DNA of 64,000 bases, taken from assembly GCA_004565275.1 (NCBI GenBank), contig SDOX01000121.1, positions 525,800-589,799 of the forward strand. The letters run 5' to 3'. Below are positions 1-9,559 of this stretch, piece after piece. Under the pieces are notes generated by a model, which was not told the origin of the DNA, searched no databases, and was given only the letters and a program-made list of their open reading frames with translations. The stretch comes from Nannochloropsis salina CCMP1776 (Eukaryota; Sar; Eustigmatophyceae; Eustigmatales; Monodopsidaceae). Positions within the stretch are counted from its first letter, which is position 1. Each line of letters begins with the position of its first letter. Position numbers and translations under genes: made by a program.

Positions 1-220
1 GCAGTTGACAAGGCCAAGGTAGCCCTGTGTTCGCAGAGTTGTTTTTAAATCTGAATGTAGTTCTCTCAAACGACACAAGCTTCCTAACAATGATGTTAAT
101 TCTGACATAGCTGTATGTTTCTCCCTGCCAAATGTTAACAATCGTTTTGTCCATCAAAACATGTCTTTGTGCTCACGAGACAGTACTGGTGCACGTACAT
201 ATATCTGATGGTGTTTGCAG

Positions 221-412
221 AGACTCCAATGGCTTGATAAGTGCCCTGTTGCCAAGGTTTTTAGACGAGCGGTTTGCAGGAAGTATGAGCTGCCTCCAGA
301 CGTGCCAGCCGCGCCGATGCAGCTGAGCGCGACGGACAATAAGGCACATGGCGACAGCTTTAGACAGCGCCTAAAGAACCATGCCACGCCTGTGCGTGTG
401 CCGTGTGTGTGA
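221..412 (+). CDS. Possible 3' terminal exon of an unknown gene (5' part outside the window)
   Basis: An open frame follows a good acceptor (TTTGCAG ending at 220) and runs 63 codons to a TGA at 410-412. The peptide starts RLQWLDKCPVAKVFRR and is rich in basic residues. I do not recognise a family. No start codon with a convincing context lies upstream, so if real this is the last exon of a + strand gene that begins before position 1. An overlapping minus-strand ORF (154-387) is equally open, so coding status rests only on the splice-site fit. Confidence 0.3.
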   Translation, partial: RLQWLDKCPVAKVFRRAVCRKYELPPDVPAAPMQLSATDNKAHGDSFRQRLKNHATPVRVPCV

Positions 413-609
413 GGGTGCGCCTTCTCTTTTGTATCGAAATTAAATTAGAGGGTTGTGGCCAGGCCGCCATGGCCGCGAGAAAAGAGGCGACGTGACGCAC
501 ACAGTTGAAGTCGTCGACCAACTAGAGCGGAACAATGCAAAGACCTCCGAAACTTTAGAATTCCTTTCATCAGTACGTGTTCATTAACATGTTTAACAGT
601 TTCATTTAC

Positions 610-3600
610 TTATGATACATCATTTCCGAACATTTTCACGGAAAAGTGGAAGGCATTTTGGAAGAGGCGGAACCAGGGGGTGTAAACCTCCTCATGGCCC
701 GCGTTTACTTTTCCAGATGGAGACTTTGCTGAATCATGACCGGCCTGGGCCATCCATGGCATTTGCCAACGAAGCCAGGAGCGTTCTGGGTGCGGCATCA
801 TAGCCAAATGGCGCCCATCTGCAGAACAAAGGGCTGCCACTCCCCTGGGAGACCCGTTGGGGTTGAATGGGTACTGCTCTGTCCCTCCACGCTCTCCGCT
901 ACGGTCCCATGGATCGGTATAACGCACTGGTGCCAGACCTCGGTCAAGAATTTGATTCATAAGAGCTTCATCGCTAAAATGCATTTTCCCCTCGGCATGT
1001 GCACTCCAGACTCCCATTACTAGCCCTTCAAGTCCTTTCAGGAGGACAGCAGGAGAGGGACCCACCTTGACCGTCACGAAGCGACTCTCAAATCGCCCGC
1101 TATCATTCTCTCCCAGCCAAACAAGAGGTTTCTCGCAGTTGATAGGATTCGGGCGATCCTCAAGAGCAAGGTCCGGCACTATCCCGAGAGCGACGAGCAA
1201 CTGGCAGCCGTTGCAGAGCCCGAGGCTCCAAGTCTCGGGTCTTGCAAAGAAATGACGCAGCTGTGCCTCCACGCGCGGATTGCCCAAGAGCACACTTCTC
1301 CATCCCCTAGCTGAGCCCAAGGCATCCCCGTAACTGAAGCCTCCTACGAAAGCCAGCCCGTGGAAGGAGCCGAGGTCCACATGGCCCTGCAGCAGGTCGG
1401 CGACGGTCAGGTCCCACACCTGGAACCCAGCGCTCTGCAACGCGGCTGCCATCTCCCTGTCCCCGTTGCTGCCTTGCTCTCGCAGTACACCTACCCTGAG
1501 ACGCGTCCGATTCGGAGTCGGCGGGCTCGGACGCGCGGTCGTCAGAGAGGGCGGGATGGCCCACACTGGTCGGCGGAGGCTCGGTAAGACCGCCTCCTCG
1601 GCCTCGATGCACGCGGGGCTGGCTTGGAGCCTCTCGAGCTGAAGGCTCATGGCGCACCATTTGGCATGCAAAGCTTCTGTCGCTTCGCTCAAAAGAATCC
1701 GTCCGTTGGCTCCTCGGATTTCTACTTTCCTCTCAGGCGTAGAAAAGCCGATGGTGCTGTATGGAATACCCTGATCCTGCAAATCATTTTGAACGAGGGC
1801 GAGGTCCTGTCCTTTGAGCTCCAGCACCAGCCCGAGCTCTTCGCTGAAAAGACTTGCCTCCGTGAAACGCTGGGACGAGAGCAGGGGATCATGCGGATCG
1901 CCCGCTGGCAGGACCAGCCGAGCGCCGGCGTCTCCGCTGATGGCCATCTCCAGAACCGTTGTGACGAGGCCTCCGGAGCTCACGTCGTGACACGCCTGGA
2001 TCTTCCCCTCTTTTGAGAGACCTTGCACAGCCTCGAATGCTCGACGCAGCAGAGCGGGGTCTCGCATGTCCGGCGTCCTCTGGTCTCCGTCAATTCTCTT
2101 CATCTCCGCCCAGGCCGACCCCCCCAGCTCCTTCGGCCTCGGCCCGCTCCCACTCACATCCAGGAACAAGAGGACACCTTCCTGGCCGTCGCACTCACTG
2201 GGCACCTTCACATCCGGTGTCAAGACTCGGCAGACGTCGCAGCATGGCGCGTATGCCGTTACCACCACGGTCGCCGGAGAGGGCACGCGAATACCGTCCT
2301 CACAGAGCGTGGCCATCGACAGAGAGTCTTTGCCCCCGTCCAAAGCCAGTCCTAGCTCGAGCAGTACCTCCCGTAGGGCCTCCACTCCATCATAGAGCTG
2401 CCCCGCGCTGGCTCCCTCCCGCCCGGGCCACATCCAGTTCGCCTGTAGCTTGATGTCCGCCCACCCTGTCAAAGGCGCTGAGACAAGGTTCGTCAGCGCC
2501 TCACCGACGGCCATGCGCACCATGGCTGAGATTCCCTCATTGCCACCCGCGATACCGATCCCAGGGCATTCACCAAGGGCAGTTGCCACTCCGTCGACGC
2601 CCCAGAAGGACAAGGCGGTCACCCCCACGTCCCCCACTGGCAGGTGTAGGGGTCCCACGCAGGGCTGGGCGGCCACGAGCCCGGTGACGCTTCGATCCAC
2701 TTTGTTGGTGAGGAAGGCTTTGCTTCCCACAGAAACAACATTCAACACCTTGTAAAGGGTATCCCGAAGCGCTGTCTTGTCTCCCTCTCTAAATCGCCGA
2801 CCTCCAATCCCCTCCCCCGCCTCGACGTCTGCGTTCGAGCTCTGAGCCCGTGTCCTTTCCCTAGTCGCCTGGATGACGCGCTTGGGACGGTGGGATAGCA
2901 AAGGCTCCAGCGGAAGATCAACCAAGGCCTGGACAGCCTGCCCATTTCCTGATTGCTCCTCACTCTCGAAGACGCGGATGGCACCATTGCCTGTGACATG
3001 GCCAACCACCGCCATGGGGGCGGACTCGCGCCGGCAGATGCGGTTCAGAGCGGCAAGCGCCTGTGAGCCGTTCACAAGCAGGCCTTGGCTCTCTTGATAC
3101 TCGGCGCCCCACACCTCCAGTGGCGTCAGGCTACTGTCTCCTCTTTCGATGCGATCCAGGAACACGTCGGCGCCAGCCGGAGCGACCAGTTCTTTTAGCA
3201 CGTTGGCATTGCCGCCCGCACCCTGGTCGTGCACGCTCTCCAGCACCAGGGAGTTGGAGGCGTGCTGCATCTCCACGCAAGCCCGCACCACGCGCCCGAC
3301 CTTGTTCCCCATCTCCGGGTCTCCTCGCTGCACTGCCTGCAGATCCAACTCCGGGTCACCGCCCACCTTGCTCGAGGCCGCGCCTCCCCCTAGTCCCACG
3401 CGATACGCGGGCCCACCCAGCTTCACCACCGCCATACCCACACTGGGCGAGCGTTTCAAAAGTGCCTCTGCTGGGACCTTGCCCAGACCAGCCGAGAACA
3501 TAATTGGCTTCAGGAACTCTGCGCCGCGCCAGGCCGGCATTGCTCGCGCGAATCCGGCCACCAGAGGCTCTCCGTACTTGTTGGCGTAGTCCGAGGCCCC

Positions 3601-5283
3601 GTCGCTGGCACGAAGCAGGATATCAAGCGCCGGAGCCACGTGAGGCGGCCGTCGGTGCCGATTTTGCACTCGCGTGGTCCTATCCTCCGCGGACCCGGGC
3701 GACAAATCCCCCACCGCGTACCCGGCGAGGCCCGCGAGCGTGTAGCCCCCGCGCCCTGTCGCCAGGATGTCTCGGATCCTACCGCCGACGCCAGTCTGCG
3801 CTCCAGGAAAAGGTGCGATGCTGCATGGAAAATTGTGCGTCTCTGCTGTCAGGCTCAAGTGCCGCACACCCTCAACACAGGCGTATGGGGACGGGCGGTC
3901 GGGACGGGCGGGTTGAAAGTCTCGCACGCGCGGGCCCTTGATGACGGAGCTGTTGTCAGAAAAGGCAACCAAGGAGTTGTCCTTGGCCTTTCCCGTTGCA
4001 TGGGTTTGCTCTTGCAGACGCTGCCAGGGCTCTTTGACCATCTGCATCAGGCTCTTGGGCACAACCTCCCCGTTCACCACCAGCTGCCCGTCGAAGGTCC
4101 AGTGCCGGCAGTGTTCCGAGAGCGACTGCACCACGTCGAAGATCTCGATCTCGGTCGGGTCGCGCCCTATCTTAGACACGAACAAGTCCGTGAGAAAGGT
4201 CTTTTCCCAGGGCCCTAGGCCCATGCCATACTTATCGCTCACATCCTGCAGCGCCCGAGCCCCCTCAACACGCAGCGACAAGGTCCGGGTGGCGGACTCT
4301 CCCCTGGCCACGGCGGGGACCGCGTCGACCGTCGGCAGCGTCCACGTCTTCCCAGTATCCCCCCAGGCAGCTGATTGGGGCATAATGAAGAGCGTCTCCG
4401 TCATGTGGTCGTGAAGGAGCGCCTCCGCCTGCGGCAGCAGTGCCTCTGACCGGCTGCTTATTCTGTACCACCGTCCTGCTTCCAGATCCTGCAGACTCCC
4501 CTCGTTGTTCTCGAAAAAGTCGGCGAACGAGCCTCGACCTTTTAGTATTGCCCGCACATTGCTACTCCAGACGCTTTGGAAGGAAGGGCGGGGGGTGTAG
4601 GCGCGAAATTGACTGTGGTGACTTGCTGAGGTGCCGGAGACGGGCTCGTCCGAGGCTTTCTTTCCAGGTGCGGCAGCCTCACGCAGCACAGTCGAAATGC
4701 CTTCTATGACTGACTCCGTCAGATCCAGTGTCTCAGTCTTACGGTGCAACACACCAATGAGGTAGAACTCTTGAACCTGCACATCCGTGACGGCCGGATC
4801 TAACGCTTGAAGGCGTCGCAAGAGGATCGCCTCGCGCGGTCCGGATACCGGCGGGGAGACCGTCAATATGCGCCGAACGAGAACTTCCGGGGAGTCGTCT
4901 TCTACAGGAACGATGTAACTCGTGGCTTTATCGTTAATTGATGGGATGCGTCTTGATTTGGAAGTCGTCATGGCCCTCTTGGCAGAGAGATAGGAGGACG
5001 GCCCTCGCAAGGGGCCACTCCTCAAAGGCCGGATATATGTTAAAGTGCCGGTACAGCCTCGTTGCCTGAAGGCATCTGATGGCCTTAAACATACCCATAG
5101 TAGCGCAATCAGCGTCATGAGAAAGAACTTCGGCAAAAAACGCTTCCATGACAGAAAGGCACTGCATGCGTCCGTCCTCAGTCTCCCAAAAATCGGAGAG
5201 CACATTTGACGACAATCACTGCCGTCCTTGAAAAAAAATTTCTGTGCTTCTGGTCCTTGCACATGCCAATAAGACCAAGGCAT
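610..5283 (-). CDS. PFAS: Phosphoribosylformylglycinamidine (FGAM) synthase, large single-chain form, probably plastid-targeted
   Basis: It converts FGAR, glutamine and ATP to FGAM in step 4 of de novo purine synthesis. One uninterrupted exon encodes 1557 aa, somewhat longer than the roughly 1300-1400 aa usual for the single-chain enzyme because of an N-terminal extension. The order is extension (about 1-110), PurS-like and linker region, two AIR-synthase-type halves (motifs LTAETHNFP, GTGVGGRIRD-like, HDQGAGGN, GGKDSLSMA, HDVSSGGL), then a class I glutamine amidotransferase domain from about residue 1200. The amidotransferase nucleophile Cys is in GLCNGCQLL and its His/Glu pair is in MMPHPERSW. 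Possible starts are Met1, Met27 and Met56 (ATG at 5118). Starting at Met56 gives a compact signal peptide followed by SDAFRQ, like the cleavage motif of stramenopile plastid preproteins. The stop lies about 200 bp from the left-edge exon. Family identity is near certain; the start and targeting are inferred. Confidence 0.96.
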   Translation of the reverse strand: MPWSYWHVQGPEAQKFFFKDGSDCRQMCSPIFGRLRTDACSAFLSWKRFLPKFFLMTLIALLWVCLRPSDAFRQRGCTGTLTYIRPLRSGPLRGPSSYLSAKRAMTTSKSRRIPSINDKATSYIVPVEDDSPEVLVRRILTVSPPVSGPREAILLRRLQALDPAVTDVQVQEFYLIGVLHRKTETLDLTESVIEGISTVLREAAAPGKKASDEPVSGTSASHHSQFRAYTPRPSFQSVWSSNVRAILKGRGSFADFFENNEGSLQDLEAGRWYRISSRSEALLPQAEALLHDHMTETLFIMPQSAAWGDTGKTWTLPTVDAVPAVARGESATRTLSLRVEGARALQDVSDKYGMGLGPWEKTFLTDLFVSKIGRDPTEIEIFDVVQSLSEHCRHWTFDGQLVVNGEVVPKSLMQMVKEPWQRLQEQTHATGKAKDNSLVAFSDNSSVIKGPRVRDFQPARPDRPSPYACVEGVRHLSLTAETHNFPCSIAPFPGAQTGVGGRIRDILATGRGGYTLAGLAGYAVGDLSPGSAEDRTTRVQNRHRRPPHVAPALDILLRASDGASDYANKYGEPLVAGFARAMPAWRGAEFLKPIMFSAGLGKVPAEALLKRSPSVGMAVVKLGGPAYRVGLGGGAASSKVGGDPELDLQAVQRGDPEMGNKVGRVVRACVEMQHASNSLVLESVHDQGAGGNANVLKELVAPAGADVFLDRIERGDSSLTPLEVWGAEYQESQGLLVNGSQALAALNRICRRESAPMAVVGHVTGNGAIRVFESEEQSGNGQAVQALVDLPLEPLLSHRPKRVIQATRERTRAQSSNADVEAGEGIGGRRFREGDKTALRDTLYKVLNVVSVGSKAFLTNKVDRSVTGLVAAQPCVGPLHLPVGDVGVTALSFWGVDGVATALGECPGIGIAGGNEGISAMVRMAVGEALTNLVSAPLTGWADIKLQANWMWPGREGASAGQLYDGVEALREVLLELGLALDGGKDSLSMATLCEDGIRVPSPATVVVTAYAPCCDVCRVLTPDVKVPSECDGQEGVLLFLDVSGSGPRPKELGGSAWAEMKRIDGDQRTPDMRDPALLRRAFEAVQGLSKEGKIQACHDVSSGGLVTTVLEMAISGDAGARLVLPAGDPHDPLLSSQRFTEASLFSEELGLVLELKGQDLALVQNDLQDQGIPYSTIGFSTPERKVEIRGANGRILLSEATEALHAKWCAMSLQLERLQASPACIEAEEAVLPSLRRPVWAIPPSLTTARPSPPTPNRTRLRVGVLREQGSNGDREMAAALQSAGFQVWDLTVADLLQGHVDLGSFHGLAFVGGFSYGDALGSARGWRSVLLGNPRVEAQLRHFFARPETWSLGLCNGCQLLVALGIVPDLALEDRPNPINCEKPLVWLGENDSGRFESRFVTVKVGPSPAVLLKGLEGLVMGVWSAHAEGKMHFSDEALMNQILDRGLAPVRYTDPWDRSGERGGTEQYPFNPNGSPRGVAALCSADGRHLAMMPHPERSWLRWQMPWMAQAGHDSAKSPSGKVNAGHEEVYTPWFRLFQNAFHFSVKMFGNDVS

Positions 5284-5482
5284 AATGTACTGTTTACGGC
5301 AAAGAGGCGTCTTTGATTAAGAGGCGATTATGTGCGTGTACCAAGAAGGGGAAAGATTGAAAATGAGGTCAGGCAGCGACGGGGGGGGGGGGAGGTTCAA
5401 CGCAACGCAAATCAACTGTCTCAAGAAAGGCCACGCTCGTCCCCGTCTCTTCGTCGTATACTTTTCATTTGTGCTTAATGAT

Positions 5483-6857
5483 TTAGGATGACGTTTTTTT
5501 CATTTTGTAAACCTTGCTCTTCTTTTTCAACACTGATGATAGGTTCGGCAATACCCCGCTCTCCCCCTCCGAGCTACTGGCGCCGGTGGTAACAAGAGGC
5601 TTGTTTCTTCTCTGGAAAATGATATCATCGTTGTGGCGATTTAATACCTTGCATAACCACTCTGGCGCCAACAGCAACTCTCTGTGCCCCATCTTGGGCC
5701 ACACTTGCCGTAAGAAATAGTACATGTGACCTACAGCGGACGACAAGTCGTGAGTTTCCACCGATGAGTCTCATGAGAAATTAATTACGATTGCTATTTA
5801 CTCACCACTAAGAATACCCAGAGCCGCCGGAAGGGCGGCCAAAGGATTTTGTGCCTGCAGCATGTCCACGAGGGCTAGGCAGAAGGGCAGCATCCAATAC
5901 TTGATCTGTGGTGGGTGCCCTTGCGTGAGCATGGAGTTGCTTCTTTCCCTAGCATTGCCCCGCTTGCATACAAACCTTGATCGAAAGCATCCAGTTCACA
6001 TCTCGCAGGGGATCCTGGCGACCAAGACAGTGCAAGGCTGCGGTTATCAGGGCATTGCTTGTAATAGGCAGACCCATCAATGACCCCAGGACGCTCAGCA
6101 CACCGATATTGAATAAGAGGAACATCAGCTGCTGCGCGGTCCCTTGTGATTTCTCTAATGCAGTTCCTGTCGATTACGGGTCAGTGTGAGCTGCAAGATT
6201 CGAGTTCTTTCAGACGCGGGCACCTGCAGACGTACCGTACTGGTGCAGGAAGTAGAGGTTGGAGACCCAGCTCATGGACGGGGGCCCTAGAAAGGCAGCG
6301 GCCGTGAATGGTCGCCAAATCTGAGCCTTGGTAATGGTACGGGCGGGATCGAGTAGGAAGTAGGCGGGGTCTATGATGATGATGCCGAGGCCAGTGAGTA
6401 CCAGAGAGGCAGTGAGGTGCAGGCGAGTGACGAGCGGCGTTGCCTGATACCACTCCTTGACCTTCTGCTTTGTGCTCGCCTCTTTCGCGTATCTAATTTT
6501 ATTGCCCTGCGCTGCTGGAGCATTTGTCTTGACCTTGCTTTTTTTTTGGGCAGGCTGCACTCCGCCTCTTACTCGCGCCAGCCACCGAACTGGACTCGTC
6601 TGCTCTCCGATTTTTCCCAGCGGCCCAAAAGATTGATGACTATCGAACACATAACCGCATGAGGACGCATAGGATCGATTTTTAAGACGCTTTGTTGTTT
6701 CACTTCGGCACGGGGATCGTCGTTTCAAAGAAAATTTGGAGGGAGGTTGCTGAGGGGCTTCGAGCCTAGTGCTCTGTAGGCTGGTCGTCGTAAGCAATAT
6801 GAGAAGGAAAGTCCACTGCCACCGAGCTTTTCCTACCTGCGCACCCTCCTGCCACAT
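5483..6857 (-). CDS. Derlin (Der1) with signal-plus-transit-like leader; candidate symbiont-derived Der1 of the periplastid translocon
   Basis: Four exons: 6236-6857, 5976-6166, 5806-5905 and 5483-5730, all GT-AG and in phase, giving 386 aa. The Derlin core begins near residue 135 (WYQATPLVTRLHL) and keeps the family marks: QIWRPFTAAAFLG, NLYFLHQYG, a QLMFLLFN helix, and GHMYYFLRQVWP. Derlins are multi-span membrane proteins of retrotranslocation channels. Host ER Derlins start almost directly at the core. Here about 130 residues precede it: a hydrophobic signal-like stretch (WTFLLILLTTTSLQS), then a Ser/Lys/Arg-rich, acid-poor segment resembling a transit peptide. In algae with red complex plastids this arrangement marks symbiont-derived Der1 (SELMA preprotein import). 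The C-terminal tail is basic and lysine-rich (LKKKSKVYKMKK). Family call is strong; the plastid role is inference from the leader. Confidence 0.92.
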
Positions 6858-7259
6858 CTTGAAGAGCTTGAAAGGTGGTGCAGGGGAGGATGTTAAAGAT
6901 TAGGCATCAAGCCGAGTTACCAGCCCGGTGAGGTCAAGGGCCGTCGAGGAGGCCCACCATCCTGCGATATCCTCGCTAATGATCATCATCGCCACACTCC
7001 CATGCGGCCCACGGCCTGGTCGACGCGAAGGCTTGAGACGCACAGCCGGTGTCACATAAATACAGAGGGGCACGAGGCCGTGCCTTCACCAAGTGTTCGA
7101 TAATTCCCCTTTCTCGGTTATGCACCTCATATTTCCTCTTCTTTGCATCGCAGGAGAGGGCCCGCCCTCCCCCTCCAGGCGGGGCATTGAGCCTCAAGCA
7201 CAGCAAGACTCATTCTGAACTCCCGAAATCCAGCTATCCACTCTCTTCACTCTTCCGTC
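6858..7259. other. Intergenic spacer between the divergent Derlin and unknown-ORF genes
   Basis: About 400 bp with no supported gene. It must hold both promoters. A weak TATA-like stretch (CACATAAATACAG) lies near 7050. Nothing else stands out. Confidence 0.4.
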
Positions 7260-7829
7260 ATGCCTCCGGAAGAGGGGACGACGGGGATCTCTGCGGCAGG
7301 ACCATCAACTACAAGTTCTGCGGGCCCACACCAAACTGAACCGGCGCAATCGAGGAGCAGTGCCACTCTAAATGCTGTCCAAGCTTTGGTTGCGTTGAGT
7401 CTAAATGCTCCTCTGTCGGGTAGTCTTGGACACAACATGAGGACAAGCGTCCGCCAAATCGAGCAGCCAAGACCAAATCAGCGGCCCCATACACAGACCT
7501 CGCCTACACATCGCACCTTGCCTCTAAACGAAGCTGTCCCCTCCACGCGCGCACATACCCCGCCCCCTCTCACTCACTTATGCATGGCCATCATTGCTGA
7601 TAATTGCTCGGGATTGGTTTCTGTGAATGGTTTGGCCGAGGAACTCTGCATACGCATATTACGAGAGATCCTGCTCCGGGGCAGGCTAGATTACCGCTTG
7701 TGCCGTGTCTTCATCGAAAGCGGCCATGAAGAGCTTAGCAAGGCTGTCTCTAGCCTCAATCTCTTCGACGCGCTGGGATGTGGCAGGCCATCGGGAGGAG
7801 CCGGCCTTGGATCAGACTGTCGGCGTTGA
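7260..7829 (+). CDS. Hypothetical protein, 189 aa
   Basis: An ATG opens a 189-codon frame. The first 110 residues are Ser/Thr/Pro/Gln-rich and disordered-looking. The remainder is more folded: a Leu-rich segment (LAEELCIRILREILLRG, then LSKAVSSLNLFDALG) resembling the start of a leucine-rich-repeat or F-box-type helical region. I do not recognise the family. The last 15 residues are low complexity and the frame may continue by splicing, so the 3' end is uncertain. It is transcribed away from the Derlin gene. Confidence 0.45.
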   Translation: MPPEEGTTGISAAGPSTTSSAGPHQTEPAQSRSSATLNAVQALVALSLNAPLSGSLGHNMRTSVRQIEQPRPNQRPHTQTSPTHRTLPLNEAVPSTRAHTPPPLTHLCMAIIADNCSGLVSVNGLAEELCIRILREILLRGRLDYRLCRVFIESGHEELSKAVSSLNLFDALGCGRPSGGAGLGSDCRR

Positions 7830-8093
7830 AACTGTGGTCAACGTCGCGGTGTTGTGTGATGTAAATAGAGTACAAAGGCCCCAAGACGGAGGTCTTCAGC
7901 ATGCGGAGCGACAAGTGAGCAGTCTATCTCAAGCAGGAGAGAACATTTCATTTGCTTGAAGAGCTGAAACACTCGGTACTACCACATGTGCTAACGTGTA
8001 AGGTATAATCAGAAGCGAAGTAAAATAATATATCGAATTGATTTTTTTGGCTACTTTAGAATCAATGCGATACAACGTCTTGTACCGTTGCTT

Positions 8094-9087
8094 TCAGCAA
8101 CGTGAATGGTTGTCGAGCTTGGAAAGCTCTTCGGCTGGTGATACCTGTCGTGTTCGCGCCTTTTCCCCCCAGGCCTCCATCCCACCAAGCCTTCTCTCTA
8201 CTACATCTGACCGCACGTCAGGCTCACTGGCAGCTTGCACTCTGAAGTGACTGCCAAGTTCGAGCTCCAATTCCCGAAATAATGCGAGCCGATCTCCCTG
8301 AGGCGTGTGGTCCTTTAGACTTGTTAAGAAGGAAGAGTGGCTCCGATCTTGCCGGTACTCGGGCCGCCGCTCTGGCAGTGTCAAGTACTCCATATTTGAA
8401 CGCTGGAAGTCCCAGAGGAATGACGTGTGATGCAGCCACCGGTCTTTGACTATGCTCTGGGCATTACCACCAAACTTCAAGGATCCAAACACGTAGTCGT
8501 TTTCACGAAGCTCAAAGGGCTTGGTCTGGGCCGATCTTAGCCGTTCAAATACGGGCCTGTAAAGGCCCGCCGTCCATTCCATTATCGGTCTCGGATAAGG
8601 CTGATTTGGCGTGACCTCAACCTTTCAAAGTCCAAGCAATGGATGTATGAGATAAGACAATGATATGACAGAAGTTTGTTGAAAGCACATTCCATAATCA
8701 TGAATTACGCGTTTGCAACGCAATACCCACATGGTTTTATCTTAGATAACCCTAACCCTAATAGTTTTAACTTAGACTTACCGTATTCATGATAAATGTC
8801 ACAAAAAGGGAGTCTTGATCAACGATTACTGTTCCTCCTCCCGAGAAACGCCGTAGCACTGGTATTTCGTCTTGTATTACGCGGTCTAAATGTACAAGCT
8901 TTGAAGGCTTTCCGCCAATACCTAAAACGATGGTAGGTCGCCCCGTGCCCCCCGCTGGCTCTCCGTCTTTAAGGATGCACCAATTGCGTGTATCATGTCT
9001 CAACAAGGCTTCCTCAAGCCAAAGTTGGTCCTTAATACCCACTGCTTTTCTTAAGCGAAGCAGGTGAAGAGCCGGCCTGGTAGACAT
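8094..9087 (-). CDS. Lipoate-protein ligase A-family protein
   Basis: It is expected to activate lipoate (or transfer lipoyl groups) to lipoyl domains of mitochondrial or plastid 2-oxoacid dehydrogenases and the glycine cleavage system. Two exons, 8782-9087 and 8094-8621, join in phase with a 160-bp intron to give 277 aa. Family motifs are visible: RRFSGGGTVIVDQDSLFVTF in exon 1, and in exon 2 a YVFGSLKFGGNAQS segment with the Lys and GNAQ of the ligase active site, followed by HHTSFLWDF. Length matches plant-type LplA proteins, which lack the bacterial C-terminal accessory domain. The N-terminus (MSTRPALHLLRLRKAVG) is basic and Leu-rich, compatible with an organelle presequence. The intron holds two telomere-like CCCTAA units. 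An octanoyl/lipoyl transferase of the same fold remains possible. Confidence 0.85.
8745..8765. repeat. Short interstitial telomere-like motif
   Basis: Two tandem CCCTAA units (TAACCCTAACCCTAATAG) sit inside the intron of the lipoate ligase gene. Only two units are present, so chance is possible. Confidence 0.5.
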
Positions 9088-9559
9088 CTAGTCTCCGATC
9101 AAGAGACCGGCATTCGGGTTCTGCAAAGAGTCTTGAAATAGGTTGTAAAATGCATTTGATTTGAACGTCATGTAATGTCGCCTTTCTACATTTGATCTTG
9201 CCACTGTCTGGCTGCTGCTAAAGCCTTCTTCACCATCTCTGTGTGTCCGGGCTCCCCTCCTGCTTCTCTCTGTCCGACCCCGATGGGAAGGAGTACGTCA
9301 TACCCTGCTTGCCAGGCGGTGATTGTGCAGGGCCATGGACCTCTAGCATTCACCGCCTTGAGTTCGAGTTGCATTGTGTTTTTCGACCTATTTTACATCA
9401 TATAACGTCCACCCTATTCCAAATCCCGTCCTCAGCACGACGTCAGGTTGTTTCCTGTGGTTGTCAAGGCCTCCGTCCCCTCAATCAGGAGTCGCAGACC
9501 CTCGGCACTGTTACCATAGTTCTGGCCGTGAAGCCTGGACTCTACACCACAGTTGACTT
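9088..9559. other. Divergent spacer between lipoate ligase and allantoinase
   Basis: No supported gene. A minus-strand ORF (9186-9374, 62 aa, ending ALAAARQWQDQM) looks mildly protein-like but has no recognised family and no clear splice partners, so I leave it unannotated. Promoters of both flanking genes must lie here. Confidence 0.35.

Noticed and set aside
9186-9374. Minus-strand 62-aa ORF between lipoate ligase and allantoinase
   Set aside because: It is mildly protein-like but lacks a recognised family, a promoter context or convincing splice partners; kept only as a note.
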